Shown here piece after piece: positions 44,683 through 59,667 of a stretch of DNA of 64,000 bases (positions within the stretch are counted from its first letter, which is position 1; each line of letters opens with the position of its first letter). Origin of the DNA: Polyangiaceae bacterium (GTDB lineage Bacteria; Myxococcota_A; Polyangia; Polyangiales; Polyangiaceae); contig JABTUA010000002.1 of assembly GCA_015075635.1 (NCBI GenBank), positions 1-64,000 on the forward strand. The letters run 5' to 3'. Below the pieces are notes generated by a model. That model was not told the DNA's origin, searched no databases, and worked only from the letters and a program-made list of their open reading frames with translations. A program made the translations under genes and the position numbers.

Positions 44683-45957
44683 CCCGGCTGCCAGTCTCCG
44701 GTCTTCGACACAGCGAGCGACAGCCGCAACCTGCGTTGCTGGGAGCAGAAGCGACGCTTCGGCGTGGACTTCCTGTACCCGGTGCAGCGCTACGTGGACG
44801 GGCTCACCCAGCCGAAGGTGCGAAACCGCCGCGGCGAGGAGGTGCAAAACCCGCTGTTCTCGGCCCCGAGCGGCGTGCGCGCGCGGTCTCCCTCTCAGGT
44901 GCTCCTGGCGGGCATTCTGGGCGTGCCCTGGCACGACGTGGCCAGCAGCGAGAGCCAGAGCGACGCGAGCACCATCCGCTACCTGTCCGCGCGCGAGCTG
45001 AGCGAACAGGACCGCTGGTCGTGGCTCTTGCCCTCCGCGGGGGCTCCCGCCGCCGATCCGTTGATGCGTGAGTCCGTCTTGCCGCGCAGCGGAAGCCACC
45101 CCGCGACCGGAGTGCCGCTGGTCGGCCCGGACGGCCCTGGCACGCATCCGGTGAACGGCCACGAGTGGAACACCGGCGGCGAGGACCTGCAGTACGCTTG
45201 CATCTACCCGCTGGCGAAGCCCCGAGACTGCACGACCACGAGCGCGGACTGCGACTGCACGGAGGTGACGACCGGCGATCCGAGCAAGAACCCGCTGTGC
45301 CAGGATCCGGCCACGGGCCAATACGGGACCACCCAGCACTTTGCCAAGGCCTATCCCGGGACCCGGCAGCTCGAGGTGCTGAGGGGCGTGGGTGACAGCG
45401 CCATCGTCGCGTCCATCTGCCCCAAGCTGTCGAGCGGCGACAGCGCTGCTCCGAGCTTCGGCTACAACCCCGCGGTCGAGTCCATCGTCGAGAGCTTGCG
45501 CGACAAGCTGGTCACGCAGTGCCTGCCCAGGCCGCTATCCATCGCCGACGACGGCGCCGTGCAGTGTGCCGTCGTCGAGGCGCTGCCTGCCTCCGCGTGC
45601 AGCTGCGACGCTCTGAAGAACCGCCACCCCGTCAGTGCCACGGTGGCGAGCGCGGCGCGCCGCGAGCTCCGCGCGTCGGCGCAGTGCGGCCCAGATTCGG
45701 CGGGCCAGCTCGCCTGCGACGCCTTCTGCCTGTGCGAGATCGGCGTCGCGACCGACATGGCCTCGTGCCAGAACGACCCGAAGCCCCAGGGCACGGGCTG
45801 GTGTTACGTCGAGCCCGACCGTGGTCTGGGCAATCCCGCGCTGGTCGCGAGCTGCCCCGACACCCACCGCCAGCTGGTGCGCTTCGCCGGAGACGAGACG
45901 CCGGCACCAGGATCGAACGTGCTGGTTGCCTGCCTGGGCGCGGCGCTCGGGAAGTGA
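44683..45957 (+). pseudogene. 5'-truncated secreted myxobacterial protein
   Basis: About 425 residues with no start. Motifs FGVDFLYPVQRYVDGLTQPK, LAGILGVPWHDVA, NGHEWNTGGEDLQYACIYPL, and a late Cys-rich part (CDCTEV, CSCDALK, CDAFCLCEIG). This is a myxobacterial family of unknown function, often with an N-terminal VWA-like part, which is absent here. The frame starts at the junction with the IgGFc-type fragment, which points the other way. Confidence 0.6.
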
Positions 45958-45965
45958 CCCGCCGC

Positions 45966-46397
45966 TCAGCGCCGGAACATACTCGAGATCAACACCACCG
46001 TGCGGTGCTCGCTCGACGGTGCCTTCTCGCAACCCGGGTAGCCCTTGGGCTCGGCGTCGTGAATCGAGAGGCGGAACGGTCCCTTGCCGATGCCGAGCTC
46101 GTTGGGCCCCGAGGTCACCTCCGCCCCGCAGCGGCCCGCGAGCTCGCGGTAGCGCTTCTCGAGCGCCGAGCGCGCTTCGCCGAGCGCGAACGAGCGCCAG
46201 TGGATCTCCGCGTCGGTGGCCAGATCGTGCTGATCGCAGAGCAGGGTGGCGCCGGCGGGGGGCTCGAACAGCTTCTCGCATTCGGAGCTCGAGCTGGCCG
46301 TCGCGTCGGACACGGACGGCTCCCGCTTCGATGCCGGCGCGGGCTCCCGCGTGCAGCCGAGCAGGGCGAGGCAGAGGATCAGGAACCTGGCAGCCAC
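45966..46397 (-). CDS. Small lipoprotein, Cys pair
   Basis: 143 residues from GTG 46397. Lipobox LALLGC, a Ser/Ala linker, then a domain with CEKLFEPPAGATLLCDQ and ELAGRCGAEVTSGP, and a motif SIHDAEPKGYPGCE. No family recognised. The start overlaps the end of the upstream DUF4336 gene by 19 bp, so both are probably co-transcribed. Confidence 0.65.
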   Translation of the reverse strand: MAARFLILCLALLGCTREPAPASKREPSVSDATASSSSECEKLFEPPAGATLLCDQHDLATDAEIHWRSFALGEARSALEKRYRELAGRCGAEVTSGPNELGIGKGPFRLSIHDAEPKGYPGCEKAPSSEHRTVVLISSMFRR

Positions 46398-47065
46398 GAG
46401 TAGGCCTCCAGCAGCACGCGGCGTCCGTCGCGCTCGACCTGCGCGCCATGCGCCAGCGTGATCTTGTCGATGTCCCACTCCGCGATGCGGTCCACCTGAC
46501 GGCGCCCGAGCCGGTAGTCTCTCACGGCGATGCGCTCCAGGTAGCCCTTGCCGGGGCCGGTATTCGCCATCAGGAAGGCTGCGACCCGAGTCATCCGCGA
46601 GGGATGACGCGAGAGATTCAGGAGCGCGTCCGCGCACACCAACGTGCGGCTCTTCGGGTGGAAGAACACCACCTCGTTCTCGAAGCGTGCCGTGAACGCG
46701 GCCTGCTCCACGTCGGCCTTCCAGACGTCGGCGGGGGCGTCGCCGAGCACGCCGGTCCAGGCCAGATCCGAGCGCTTGCGCTCGAGCCCGGGGCAAGCCC
46801 AGACCTCGGCCTCGGGGTAGGCGTCGAGCCACTGGCCGACGTACAAGTGATGGAACAGGCTGGGCGCCACCACGCCGACCACCGGCCCGAGCGCGTCCAC
46901 CTCGCGGAGCAGCGCGGGATCGAGCGCTACGGGGCAGTGCACGAACAGGCCGCCGCTCGACAGGCGGATGACCGTGGTGCGCGTGCCGGTCTCGACGCCC
47001 CAGAAGCGCTGCGGCCGCGCGACGGTCCAGAGCTCTTCGGCGAACGGGACGAGGGCGTCGGGCAC
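46379..47065 (-). CDS. DUF4336 (metallo-beta-lactamase-like) protein
   Basis: 228 residues. Typical DUF4336 features: ELWTVARPQRFWGVETGTR, GLFVHCPVALDPALLREVD, APSLFHHLYVGQWLDAYPEA, ACPGLERKR and NLSRHPSRMTR; the fold is related to metallo-beta-lactamase but the classic HxHxDH is reduced to SLFHHLY. Enzymatic function unknown. Upstream gene is divergent. Confidence 0.78.
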   Translation of the reverse strand: MPDALVPFAEELWTVARPQRFWGVETGTRTTVIRLSSGGLFVHCPVALDPALLREVDALGPVVGVVAPSLFHHLYVGQWLDAYPEAEVWACPGLERKRSDLAWTGVLGDAPADVWKADVEQAAFTARFENEVVFFHPKSRTLVCADALLNLSRHPSRMTRVAAFLMANTGPGKGYLERIAVRDYRLGRRQVDRIAEWDIDKITLAHGAQVERDGRRVLLEAYSWLPGS

Positions 47066-47112
47066 GGGACGGAATGGTACCCAATGCTCGGACCGGTGTA
47101 TCGTGCCCTCGC

Positions 47113-47808
47113 ATGCGCATGGGACAGGCCTCGATCTGGGCGAGCTTCGTCGTAGTCGTGGTCGCCGCCTGCGGTGGCGCCCCGCTGCCGGCCGAGCCGC
47201 CCTCCGAGGGTGCGACCCCGCCGCCGCGGCGAGCCAACCTGGGCTACGACTGCGCCCAGGTCCCCGGCAAGCCGCCGCCGGCGCCGCTCAAGAAGCAGTA
47301 CACCGGAGTGGCAGCCAAGGCGCGCTGCGACCGCGAGGTCTTCACCATCATGGGCGGCGTGAAGCACTTCCTCGGCGTCGAGTGCTCGTACTGCCATGAC
47401 GAGACCGACTACGCGAAGATGACGCACCGGAAGCACGTGGCCAACTGGATGGCCCGCGAGCTCATCCCCGCGCTCGAGAAGAAGCAGGGTGGGGAGCTCT
47501 GGTGCAACGACTGCCACATGGTGGACGGCAAGGGCACCGCCAAGATCCTGGGGCAGCCGCGGAACTCGCGCTGGGCCGCCGAGTGGATGGCGACGCACCT
47601 GGTCGAGGACCTGCAAGCCGCCGACGACAAGCCGCTCCGCTGCAAGTCGTGTCACGGCGGGAACCCGGGCACGCCGGAGTTCCAGAAGAAGATCATCTTG
47701 ACCGATCGGCTACCGGTGAAGCGCGCGGCGGAAGCCCCGCCGCCAGCAGCGGAGGCCGCGGACGCAGGCGCGGTACCTGGTGACGCGAGCGCCGCCGGCG
47801 GCGGCTGA
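47113..47808 (+). CDS. Trihaem c-type cytochrome lipoprotein
   Basis: 231 residues from ATG 47113. Lipobox VVVAACGG, a Pro/Glu linker, then three haem motifs CSYCH, CNDCH and CKSCH with extra His near them (MTHRKHVANWM), and an Ala/Asp-rich tail. The spacing resembles cytochrome-c family proteins that follow photosynthetic reaction centres or membrane-anchored electron carriers in myxobacteria. Divergent from the DUF4336 gene by about 50 bp, a short shared promoter region. Confidence 0.82.
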   Translation: MRMGQASIWASFVVVVVAACGGAPLPAEPPSEGATPPPRRANLGYDCAQVPGKPPPAPLKKQYTGVAAKARCDREVFTIMGGVKHFLGVECSYCHDETDYAKMTHRKHVANWMARELIPALEKKQGGELWCNDCHMVDGKGTAKILGQPRNSRWAAEWMATHLVEDLQAADDKPLRCKSCHGGNPGTPEFQKKIILTDRLPVKRAAEAPPPAAEAADAGAVPGDASAAGGG

Positions 47809-48006
47809 ACAGCCCGAACGGAGGAGGGCGCCGACTGCCCGGGCTCCAGGGCGAGCGCGCTTCAGCCGACAACGCAATGAATGGCGGAGCACATCCCACC
47901 CCCGCGCATACTCGCCCACGAAAGTTCGGGCTGCCGGCGTTTCGTCCCGGACACCGCGCGGTCGATCGGCGATCATGCCCGAGCCTGTAGCGGCGCGGAG
48001 GGACAG

Positions 48007-52960
<4,954 letters not shown>

Positions 52961-52977
<17 letters not shown>

Positions 52978-54085
52978 TGTCGGCCGGCTCGCGGCCGGCG
53001 CATTCCTGCTCTTTGCAGGCGCGTGCAGCGACGGCGAGGAAAAGGCGTCCGGGAGCGGTGGCGCGCCCTGCGTGCTCGACGCCGGCCCGGATGCCGATCC
53101 GTGCGACGGGGACGGCGACGGCCACCGCGCGGCGGCTTGCGGCGGCGACGATTGCGACGACGCGAACAAGGACGTCCATCCAGGCGCCATCGACGTCTGC
53201 GACGGTGACGACAACGACTGCGACGGCGCCGCCGACCAAGACGACGCCTGCGATTGTGCGGAGCCGCCACCGAAGCCGGGGCTGCCGTTCACCGACCGCG
53301 TGTGCCTGAAGGGGGGTTGGTTCTGGATGGGGATGGGACTGACGGATCCCCATGCGCATGAATACGCGTATGTCGCGAGTCCGATCCATCAGGTGTTTGT
53401 CTCGCCGATCCACATGGATCGCTACGAGGTCACGAACCGCCGCTACATCGCCTGCCTTGACGCGGGAATCTGCACGCTCCAGAACCTGGCCGGCACCTCC
53501 AAGACGTGGGATCGTGCCGAGCACGAGACGCCCGAGCAGCTCGATCGTCCCTTCCTTGGCGGCAGCGCCAAGAACGGCGGCGAATACTGCAAGTGGGCTG
53601 GTGGTCGACTGCCCACAGAGGCAGAGTGGGAGCGAGCCGCCGCGGGTCTCGGGGACAAGCCGCGACCCTACCCGAGCGGGATGACGCTGCCGACGTGCGC
53701 GGAGGAAGTGCTGTTCGCGTGCGGCGTTCCATCGCCCGGAGGCGAATTTCGCCTCGCCGACCGCGTCGGCACGAAGAAATCGAACCCCGACGGGCTATTC
53801 GACCTCGGAGGCAACGCGAGTGAGTGGGTGGCCGACCTGTGGTTTGATGATGCCTACTCCGCATGCGTGGCGCCCTGCAAGAACCCGTGCGTCGGATGTT
53901 CCACCGGGAAGAACATGTGGGATGACGACGGGCACGGGTCGCGCGGCCTGGATGCTGGCTCCAGCTCCGCGAAGGAAGTGTTCTACCGCGCTCAGTTCCG
54001 CGACCGGGTGAGCCAAGATCACGCCTCTCACGACATTTTCAACCAGGGCTTTCGCTGCGCGTACCCCGTCGCGTCGAAGCGGTGA
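52961..54085 (+). CDS. FGE/SUMF1-domain lipoprotein with MopE-type metal-binding repeat
   Basis: 374 residues from ATG 52961, overlapping the end of the upstream gene by 17 bp. Lipobox LLFAGACSD, then Asp-rich DGDGDGHRAAACGGDDCDDA and GAIDVCDGDDNDCDGAA, the MopE-type putative Ca2+/metal-binding motif, then a formylglycine-generating-enzyme-like domain (MDRYEVTNRRYIACLD, GGRLPTEAEWERAAAG, GLFDLGGNASEWVADLWFDD, FNQGFRCAYP). In lipoproteins this fold is usually not a sulfatase modifier but a lectin-like or structural domain. Confidence 0.85.
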
Positions 54086-54091
54086 CTCCCG

Positions 54092-54225
54092 ATGGCGAGC
54101 CGGGTGCCTTGGCCAGTCGCGGCGCTCACGTTCGTGACGGGCGCGTGCAGCGACGGCGAGGAAAAGGCGTCCGGGAGCGGCGGCGCGCCCTGCGTGCTCG
54201 ACGCCGGCGCGGATGCCGACCCGTG
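54092..54225 (+). pseudogene. 5' fragment of a second FGE-type lipoprotein
   Basis: Repeats the start of the upstream gene: ACSDGEEKASGSGGAPCVLD and AGADADP versus GPDADP, over about 86 bp nearly identical (53020-53104 against 54139-54223). It ends abruptly at the IS91 end (54226), so a tandem paralogue was lost by the IS91 event. Confidence 0.78.
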
Positions 54226-56023
54226 GCGCGTAGGAGTTTCCATCTGTCAAAACCCACCGAGTCCAAGATACGCGGCGGCGGAGCTCGGGTCGAGTGCTGC
54301 CCGCGAACCCTCGCGCGGCGGGCGTCCGACGCAGCTCGGCAGAGATTCTCCGCGTCGCCGGCTGCGCAGGGCACAGCTCCGCCTTCGGCGAGGCGCTCAC
54401 CGACGTCTCACTCCTTCCCGAACCCCAACATCAACTGCTCGGGCACGCTAACGCCGACACGGGTCGCAGGCGGGGCCCTCGGGCCGAGGCCATGCTCCGC
54501 GAGCAGGCGGGTGATCTGGGCGCGGGTGTTGGCGACCTCGGCCCAGCGCATGGGCCCCGAGCAGCGCGGGCAGGTCTCCACGTCGGCGGCGAAGACGTGA
54601 GCGAGGAGCCAGGCCCACCGCTTTCGGGGTGCGGGCGCGTCGTCCGTGTCGCCGATCAGCTCGAGCTGATCGCCGCGAGCAGGCGGGGGCTTGTTCGCGG
54701 TCGCGTCGTCGAGCGCGGGCGTGGGCACGACGAGACGCCGGCGCGAGGAGTGGCTCGAGAGTACGCCGAAGTACCGGAGCAAGTGGAATCGCGGCGGGGG
54801 CACAGCAGCGACGAGCCGCGGGATGAGGTCAGCTGGCTCGAACACGAGCGCTCGCGTGCCGTCGCGCCACACCTTCTTGAACGTCAGCTCGAGCTTGCCG
54901 TCCGCGCGGCGCTCGAGGCGGTCCTGCGCGACGGGGGGGCGCGTGATGTACTTGCAGAGCCGCTCCACGCGACGGCGGTCCCGCCCGTCCACGACCTGCA
55001 CGGCGTGGATGTTGATACCGCGCACCTCTGCGATGGGCTGGTCGGTCGCATCGACGGCGCGGGGGCGCGCGGGTGGGTCGGGCGAGGCGATGAGGCGAAG
55101 CGGCGGCTGGCCAGCGCGGTCGCCGCTCACGGAGAGGCCCTGCGCGGCGGCGGCGTAGCAGGCGGCCAGGCCAGGCTCGTCGAGGGCGAGCTCTGGTGGC
55201 GTGTCCTCGACGAGCTCGGGGTCGAGGCTCTTGCCGTGCGCTCGGAGGAGCTTCTCGACGCGAGCGGCGGTGCGCGCGGCCACCTCGGCGATGTCGGTTC
55301 GCGTGGGCGTGTCGAGCTCGCGAAACTCGAGCGGCGAGCGCGGGTCGTCGTTCTCGTGAACGTAAACGCCGTCGAGCACCAGCGAGTGGAAGTGGACGTT
55401 CAGGCGCAGCGCGCTGTCCGTCCTCTGCACCGCGGCCACGCCGCCCGTGTGCGCGTCTGCGACGCTCGCTAGCCCGAGCTGGCGCTTCGCTCGCCAGCGC
55501 AGTGAGCGGTCCACCTCTGCCATGAACGCGCTCACCACCTCGGCGCAGAGCTTCCGGTCGTAGCCGAGCAAGGCTCGCAGTCCCCAGGGCAGTGAGCAGA
55601 TCCAATGGCGAATGGGCACGCGCGGCAGGACGCTCTGCTCCAAGTGGACGGCGGTGTCCGCCATCCGCCGACCGAGGCAGGAGGGGCAGAATCCGCGCTG
55701 TTTGCAGGAGAAGGCGACGAGCTCGGAGTAGCCGCACTCGCGACAGACCAGATGCAGACACCCGTGCTCGAGACGCCCGCAGCGAAGGTACTCCTCGAAC
55801 TCCTTCACCACGAAGCGCGGCAGTCCGCCGTGCTCCTCCGCGCGCTCGAGGAACGCCGGCCAGTGCTCCGCCACCGTCTGGTAGAGCACGGTCCTCTCCG
55901 GCCGGTGGCGGAAGCGCGAGCGCTCGGGCTGTGCGAGCGCATGTGCAGGGTGGCCCACGCCACTGCCGCCTCAGCGAGCGGCGTGCCAGCCAGGTGAACC
56001 CAAAACCCCGCTGTTTCGCTCGC

Positions 56024-56026
<3 letters not shown>
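54226..56026 (-). mobile_element. IS91-family element, copy E, intact, 1801 bp
   Basis: Constant ends as in B, same length, identical transposase. The ter-side end is not followed by CAAG but by a kinase gene (GCTCATG), so it differs from B-D at this side. Left flank is the truncated FGE paralogue. Confidence 0.92.
54408..55958 (-). CDS. IS91-family HUH transposase, copy E
   Basis: 516 residues, identical to the copy at 14746: zinc region CLHLVCRECGY and CPSCLGRRM, HUH motif HFHSLVLDGVY. The identity of two copies 40 kb apart indicates a very recent transposition, or gene conversion. Intact, so a likely source of activity. Confidence 0.93.
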   Translation of the reverse strand: MGHPAHALAQPERSRFRHRPERTVLYQTVAEHWPAFLERAEEHGGLPRFVVKEFEEYLRCGRLEHGCLHLVCRECGYSELVAFSCKQRGFCPSCLGRRMADTAVHLEQSVLPRVPIRHWICSLPWGLRALLGYDRKLCAEVVSAFMAEVDRSLRWRAKRQLGLASVADAHTGGVAAVQRTDSALRLNVHFHSLVLDGVYVHENDDPRSPLEFRELDTPTRTDIAEVAARTAARVEKLLRAHGKSLDPELVEDTPPELALDEPGLAACYAAAAQGLSVSGDRAGQPPLRLIASPDPPARPRAVDATDQPIAEVRGINIHAVQVVDGRDRRRVERLCKYITRPPVAQDRLERRADGKLELTFKKVWRDGTRALVFEPADLIPRLVAAVPPPRFHLLRYFGVLSSHSSRRRLVVPTPALDDATANKPPPARGDQLELIGDTDDAPAPRKRWAWLLAHVFAADVETCPRCSGPMRWAEVANTRAQITRLLAEHGLGPRAPPATRVGVSVPEQLMLGFGKE

Positions 56027-56614
<588 letters not shown>

Positions 56615-56623
56615 GGGCCGAGT

Positions 56624-57163
56624 CTAGCGTTTTTTCCGGCTGCCTTTCCGCCGCCGGCGCGCCTCCGCGTAGGCCGCGACCACGCGGCGGAACGCCGCTG
56701 CGTCGCCCCCGCGATCGGGATGGGTCTCGAGCGCCTTCTTCCGATAAGCGGTCCTGAGCTCCTCGTCCGTGACGCTCGGGGAGACGCCGAGCACCGCCCA
56801 GATCGAGACCTGAGCGTCGGTCGGCTTCTCGCGCCTCGCCGCTCGCGGCTCGCGGCTCGCTTTGCTCGGCCAGGGATGTTGCCCCCGCAGGATGCGCATC
56901 CACGCCTTGGCCCAGAGCGCATCGATCTCGGCGAGTCGCATGCCGGCCTTCTTCTCCGCCGCGGCCAGCGCCTCCTCGCGGGTGGCCGCCGCCCCGCCCT
57001 CCGCATCCGGTTTGCGGAACGGCACCTGCACCGGCGGGGCGCTCCACCAGGCGGCCCAGAAGAAGCGGCCGCGCTTCGTCCTCGTGATGGAGCAGGCAGG
57101 CGCGAAGAGCGACGACACGGCGGATCGACCTCGCACGTCAGGCGAACTGCGGGAGCGCGGCAA
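56624..57163 (-). CDS. J-domain protein
   Basis: 179 residues from TTG 57163; later starts (GTG/ATG around residue 75) possible. The C-terminal J domain is clear: VLGVSPSVTDEELRTAYRKK and the invariant HPD in ALETHPDRGGDAAAFR, ending in basic RRRRKGSRKKR. The first 90 residues have no known fold. J-domain proteins bring clients to DnaK. It overlaps the end of mnmD-like by 25 bp and the kinase start follows 9 bp later. Confidence 0.75.
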   Translation of the reverse strand: MPRSRSSPDVRGRSAVSSLFAPACSITRTKRGRFFWAAWWSAPPVQVPFRKPDAEGGAAATREEALAAAEKKAGMRLAEIDALWAKAWMRILRGQHPWPSKASREPRAARREKPTDAQVSIWAVLGVSPSVTDEELRTAYRKKALETHPDRGGDAAAFRRVVAAYAEARRRRKGSRKKR

Positions 57164-57965
57164 TGCGCTCCAGCGCGTCCGCCGGGGCGTCCGGTGGAAA
57201 TGGCGCCGAAGAACGCGTGAGGCGCCCGAGGAAGCTCCGCTCGAGCGGCCGCGCGAGGTGCCCCACCCCGAGCGCCGCCTCGGTGGTCCGCTTGCCCGCG
57301 CCCGTGACCGGGCCGCTACCCACGGAAAAACCCGCGAGGAGCAGCGCCGAACGCGTCGCGGTCGCTGCGCTGTAGGTGTGGAGCGTCGCCCCTTGGCGGC
57401 AGAACGGAACGAGCGCCGTGAACGCGGCCAGCGTCCAGAGCTCGGGGTTCGCTCTTGGCGAGAAGGGGTCCCAGAACACGATGTCGGCAGAGCCCGGCGT
57501 GAGCTGGCCGAACTGGCCCGGCAGCTCCCCCAGACAGAGCCGCCAGACGCCGCGCGCGCTCTCGTGGCGTCCCTCGGCGAGTAGCCGTCGGACCGCCGCG
57601 CCCGCGCCGCCTTCGAGGCCGAACGCTGCGGCGTGCTCAGGGCGCTGAGCCAGCTCGAGCGCCGAGAGATCGCGCTCGAAGCTCACGAGCTCGAGGCGCC
57701 GTGCCGTCCGAGGCAGCGCCTCGGAGACCTGCCAGGCAAGGGCGGCGTTCGAGCCCGCGCCCAGGCCCACGTCGAGGAGCACCAGCGGCTCCGCGTTGCT
57801 TTCGCCGAGCCGCGCCTCGAGCCGCGACGGTTTCACGTAGAGCCGCTCGGCCTCCACCCGCGGACCCACCACCGGGTGCATCAGCTCGCCGGTCGCGCGG
57901 TCGCGCATCGCCCGCGCGCCGCTCCGCGTGACCACCACCTCGCAGCCGAAGGCCTCCCCGCTCAC
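57138..57965 (-). CDS. mnmD: MnmD-like tRNA methyltransferase (DUF752)
   Basis: 275 residues from GTG 57965, overlapping the tgt stop (GTGA). SAM-binding motif LVLLDVGLGAGSNAALAWQ and the family motif IVFWDPFSPRANPELWT match the methyltransferase part of MnmC, which makes the last step of mnm5U34 at the tRNA wobble position. The oxidase half (MnmC1) is absent, as in MnmD proteins. Coupled to tgt, another wobble-base enzyme. Confidence 0.78.
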   Translation of the reverse strand: MSGEAFGCEVVVTRSGARAMRDRATGELMHPVVGPRVEAERLYVKPSRLEARLGESNAEPLVLLDVGLGAGSNAALAWQVSEALPRTARRLELVSFERDLSALELAQRPEHAAAFGLEGGAGAAVRRLLAEGRHESARGVWRLCLGELPGQFGQLTPGSADIVFWDPFSPRANPELWTLAAFTALVPFCRQGATLHTYSAATATRSALLLAGFSVGSGPVTGAGKRTTEAALGVGHLARPLERSFLGRLTRSSAPFPPDAPADALERIAALPQFA

Positions 57966-59113
57966 GCCGGCGCCTCCTCCCCGATTCGCCGGTCGCTGTG
58001 CTCGTGGCGATCGATCGCCTCGAGCTTGACCTTCGCGTAGGCGGCGTACACACCGCGCTCGATGGCGGCCCGCGCCTCCACCATCAGCGCCAGGTAGTGG
58101 TGCAGGTTGTGCATCGAGAGCAGGCGCGGGCCGAGCGGCTCGCCGCACTTGAAGAGGTGGTGCAGATAAGCGCGGGAAAAGCCGCGGCAGGTCGCACACG
58201 CACAGGCTTCGTCGAGCGAGCGGTCCGCGTGCGCGTGGGCCGCGCGGGTGAGCTTCACGCGCCCGGTCGAGGTGAACGCAGTGCCCTGCCAGCCCAGGTG
58301 CGTCGGCAGGACGCAGTCGAACATGTCCACGCCCGCCAGCATGGCTTGAAGCAGATCGGGGGGCGTCCCCACTCCCATCAGGTAGCGCGGTCGATCCGCC
58401 GGCAAGAGCTCGGCCGACAGCGCCGTCATGTCTTCACGCTCCGAGCGGCGGTCGCCCACCGCGAGCCCGCCGATGGCGAAGCCGTCGAAGGGTTGCTCCG
58501 TCAGGAAGGCGGCCGACTCCCGGCGCAGCTCCGGAACCACGCCTCCCTGCACGATGGCGAAGAGGGCCTGCGCGGGATTGGTGCGCGCCGCCAGGCTGCG
58601 GAGCGCCCAGCGATGGGTCCGCTCCATCGCAGCCCGCGTGGCGCTCGCGTCGGAGCTCGAGTCGATGCACTCGTCGAGCACCATCATGATGTCGGCGCCG
58701 ATGGCGGTCTGGACCTCGATCGAGCGCTCCGGCGACAGCAGGTGCTGGCGCCGGTCGACGTAGCTCCGAAAGCGCGCGCCGCGCTCGCTGATCGTGCGAT
58801 CGCCCGGCAGCGAGAAGATCTGATAGCCGCCGGAGTCGGTGAGCACCGGCCCCGACCAGCCCATGAAGCGGTGAATGCCGCCCACACGGCGAAATAGCTC
58901 GGGCCCGGGGCGCAGCATCAGATGGTAGGTGTTGCCGAGGAGCACCTCCGCCCCCACCGCCGCCAGGTCGGCCGGATCGAGGCCCGTGACGGTGGCGCGG
59001 GTGCCCACCGTCATGAACACCGGGGTCTCCACGCGACCGTGGGCGGTGTCGAGGTAGCCGCGACGTGCGCGCGACCCAGGGTCGGTCGCGATCACGGAGA
59101 AAGGCAGCGGCAT
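57962..59113 (-). CDS. tgt: tRNA-guanine transglycosylase
   Basis: 383 residues from ATG 59113. Family motifs all present: VLTDSGGYQIFSL with the catalytic Asp, AIVQGGVVPELR, FAIGGLAVGD, GVDMFDCVLPTHLGWQGTAF with the second Asp, and the zinc site CACATCRGF, CGEPL, MHNLHHY. It exchanges guanine 34 for preQ1 in queuosine tRNAs. Length standard for bacterial Tgt. The head of a small operon with mnmD and the J-domain gene. Confidence 0.95.
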   Translation of the reverse strand: MPLPFSVIATDPGSRARRGYLDTAHGRVETPVFMTVGTRATVTGLDPADLAAVGAEVLLGNTYHLMLRPGPELFRRVGGIHRFMGWSGPVLTDSGGYQIFSLPGDRTISERGARFRSYVDRRQHLLSPERSIEVQTAIGADIMMVLDECIDSSSDASATRAAMERTHRWALRSLAARTNPAQALFAIVQGGVVPELRRESAAFLTEQPFDGFAIGGLAVGDRRSEREDMTALSAELLPADRPRYLMGVGTPPDLLQAMLAGVDMFDCVLPTHLGWQGTAFTSTGRVKLTRAAHAHADRSLDEACACATCRGFSRAYLHHLFKCGEPLGPRLLSMHNLHHYLALMVEARAAIERGVYAAYAKVKLEAIDRHEHSDRRIGEEAPA

Positions 59114-59132
59114 GGACCTCAGGTGAGCGGGC

Positions 59133-59630
59133 TCAGCGCAGCGTGAGCCGGAGCGAAGCGCTCTGGCACACCGGCTCGCACCCCGGCCCGTTGGGCTGCA
59201 CGGTCTGGAACGCGGGGGTGAGCTGCGCGGTCGCCTGAAGCGCGCCCTGGTGCTCGATGACGAGGGACGCCTTCGACGCATCGGTGACGGTCGAGCTCAG
59301 GCCGCCGATGGCGTGCTGGTCCGGCGGCAGCGCGCAGCCGCTCTCGGCGATGCTGAGCGTCGCGTCGCTGCAACGAAACGTCGGCCCGCGCTCACACGGC
59401 TCGAGCGGGAGCTTGCCCTCGCAGCTCGCCGACTTGTCGTCGATCCTGAGGGTGATGCGGTAGCTGCCCGGCGGCCAGCCGGTGGGGCGCACCAGCTCGA
59501 CGTCGAGGCCGCTCTTGCAGCCCATCTCCGTGCACACCTTCCCCGGCCCCGGCCCGGCTGGAGGCGGGGCCGAGCTCGCACTGCAGCCGGCCAGCACCAA
59601 AACGAGACACGCGGCGAGGGGAGCTTTCAT
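59133..59630 (-). CDS. Lipoprotein with Cys-bonded beta domain
   Basis: 165 residues. Lipobox VLVLAGC, Ala/Pro linker, then a domain with nine Cys (VCTEMGC, ASCEGKLPLEPCERG, CEPVCQSASLRLTLR), probably an Ig-like beta sandwich. No family assigned. Neighbours are unrelated, 18 bp before tgt and 37 bp after the RND pump. Confidence 0.7.
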   Translation of the reverse strand: MKAPLAACLVLVLAGCSASSAPPPAGPGPGKVCTEMGCKSGLDVELVRPTGWPPGSYRITLRIDDKSASCEGKLPLEPCERGPTFRCSDATLSIAESGCALPPDQHAIGGLSSTVTDASKASLVIEHQGALQATAQLTPAFQTVQPNGPGCEPVCQSASLRLTLR

Positions 59631-59667
59631 GAGCGCGCGGGGTTTACCCCAAACCGGGCTCGGGAGA

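Noticed and set aside
47881..48006. Upstream start of the large secreted protein at 47881
   Set aside because: No ribosome binding site; the ATG at 48007 has GGAGGG at the right distance and gives a signal peptide.
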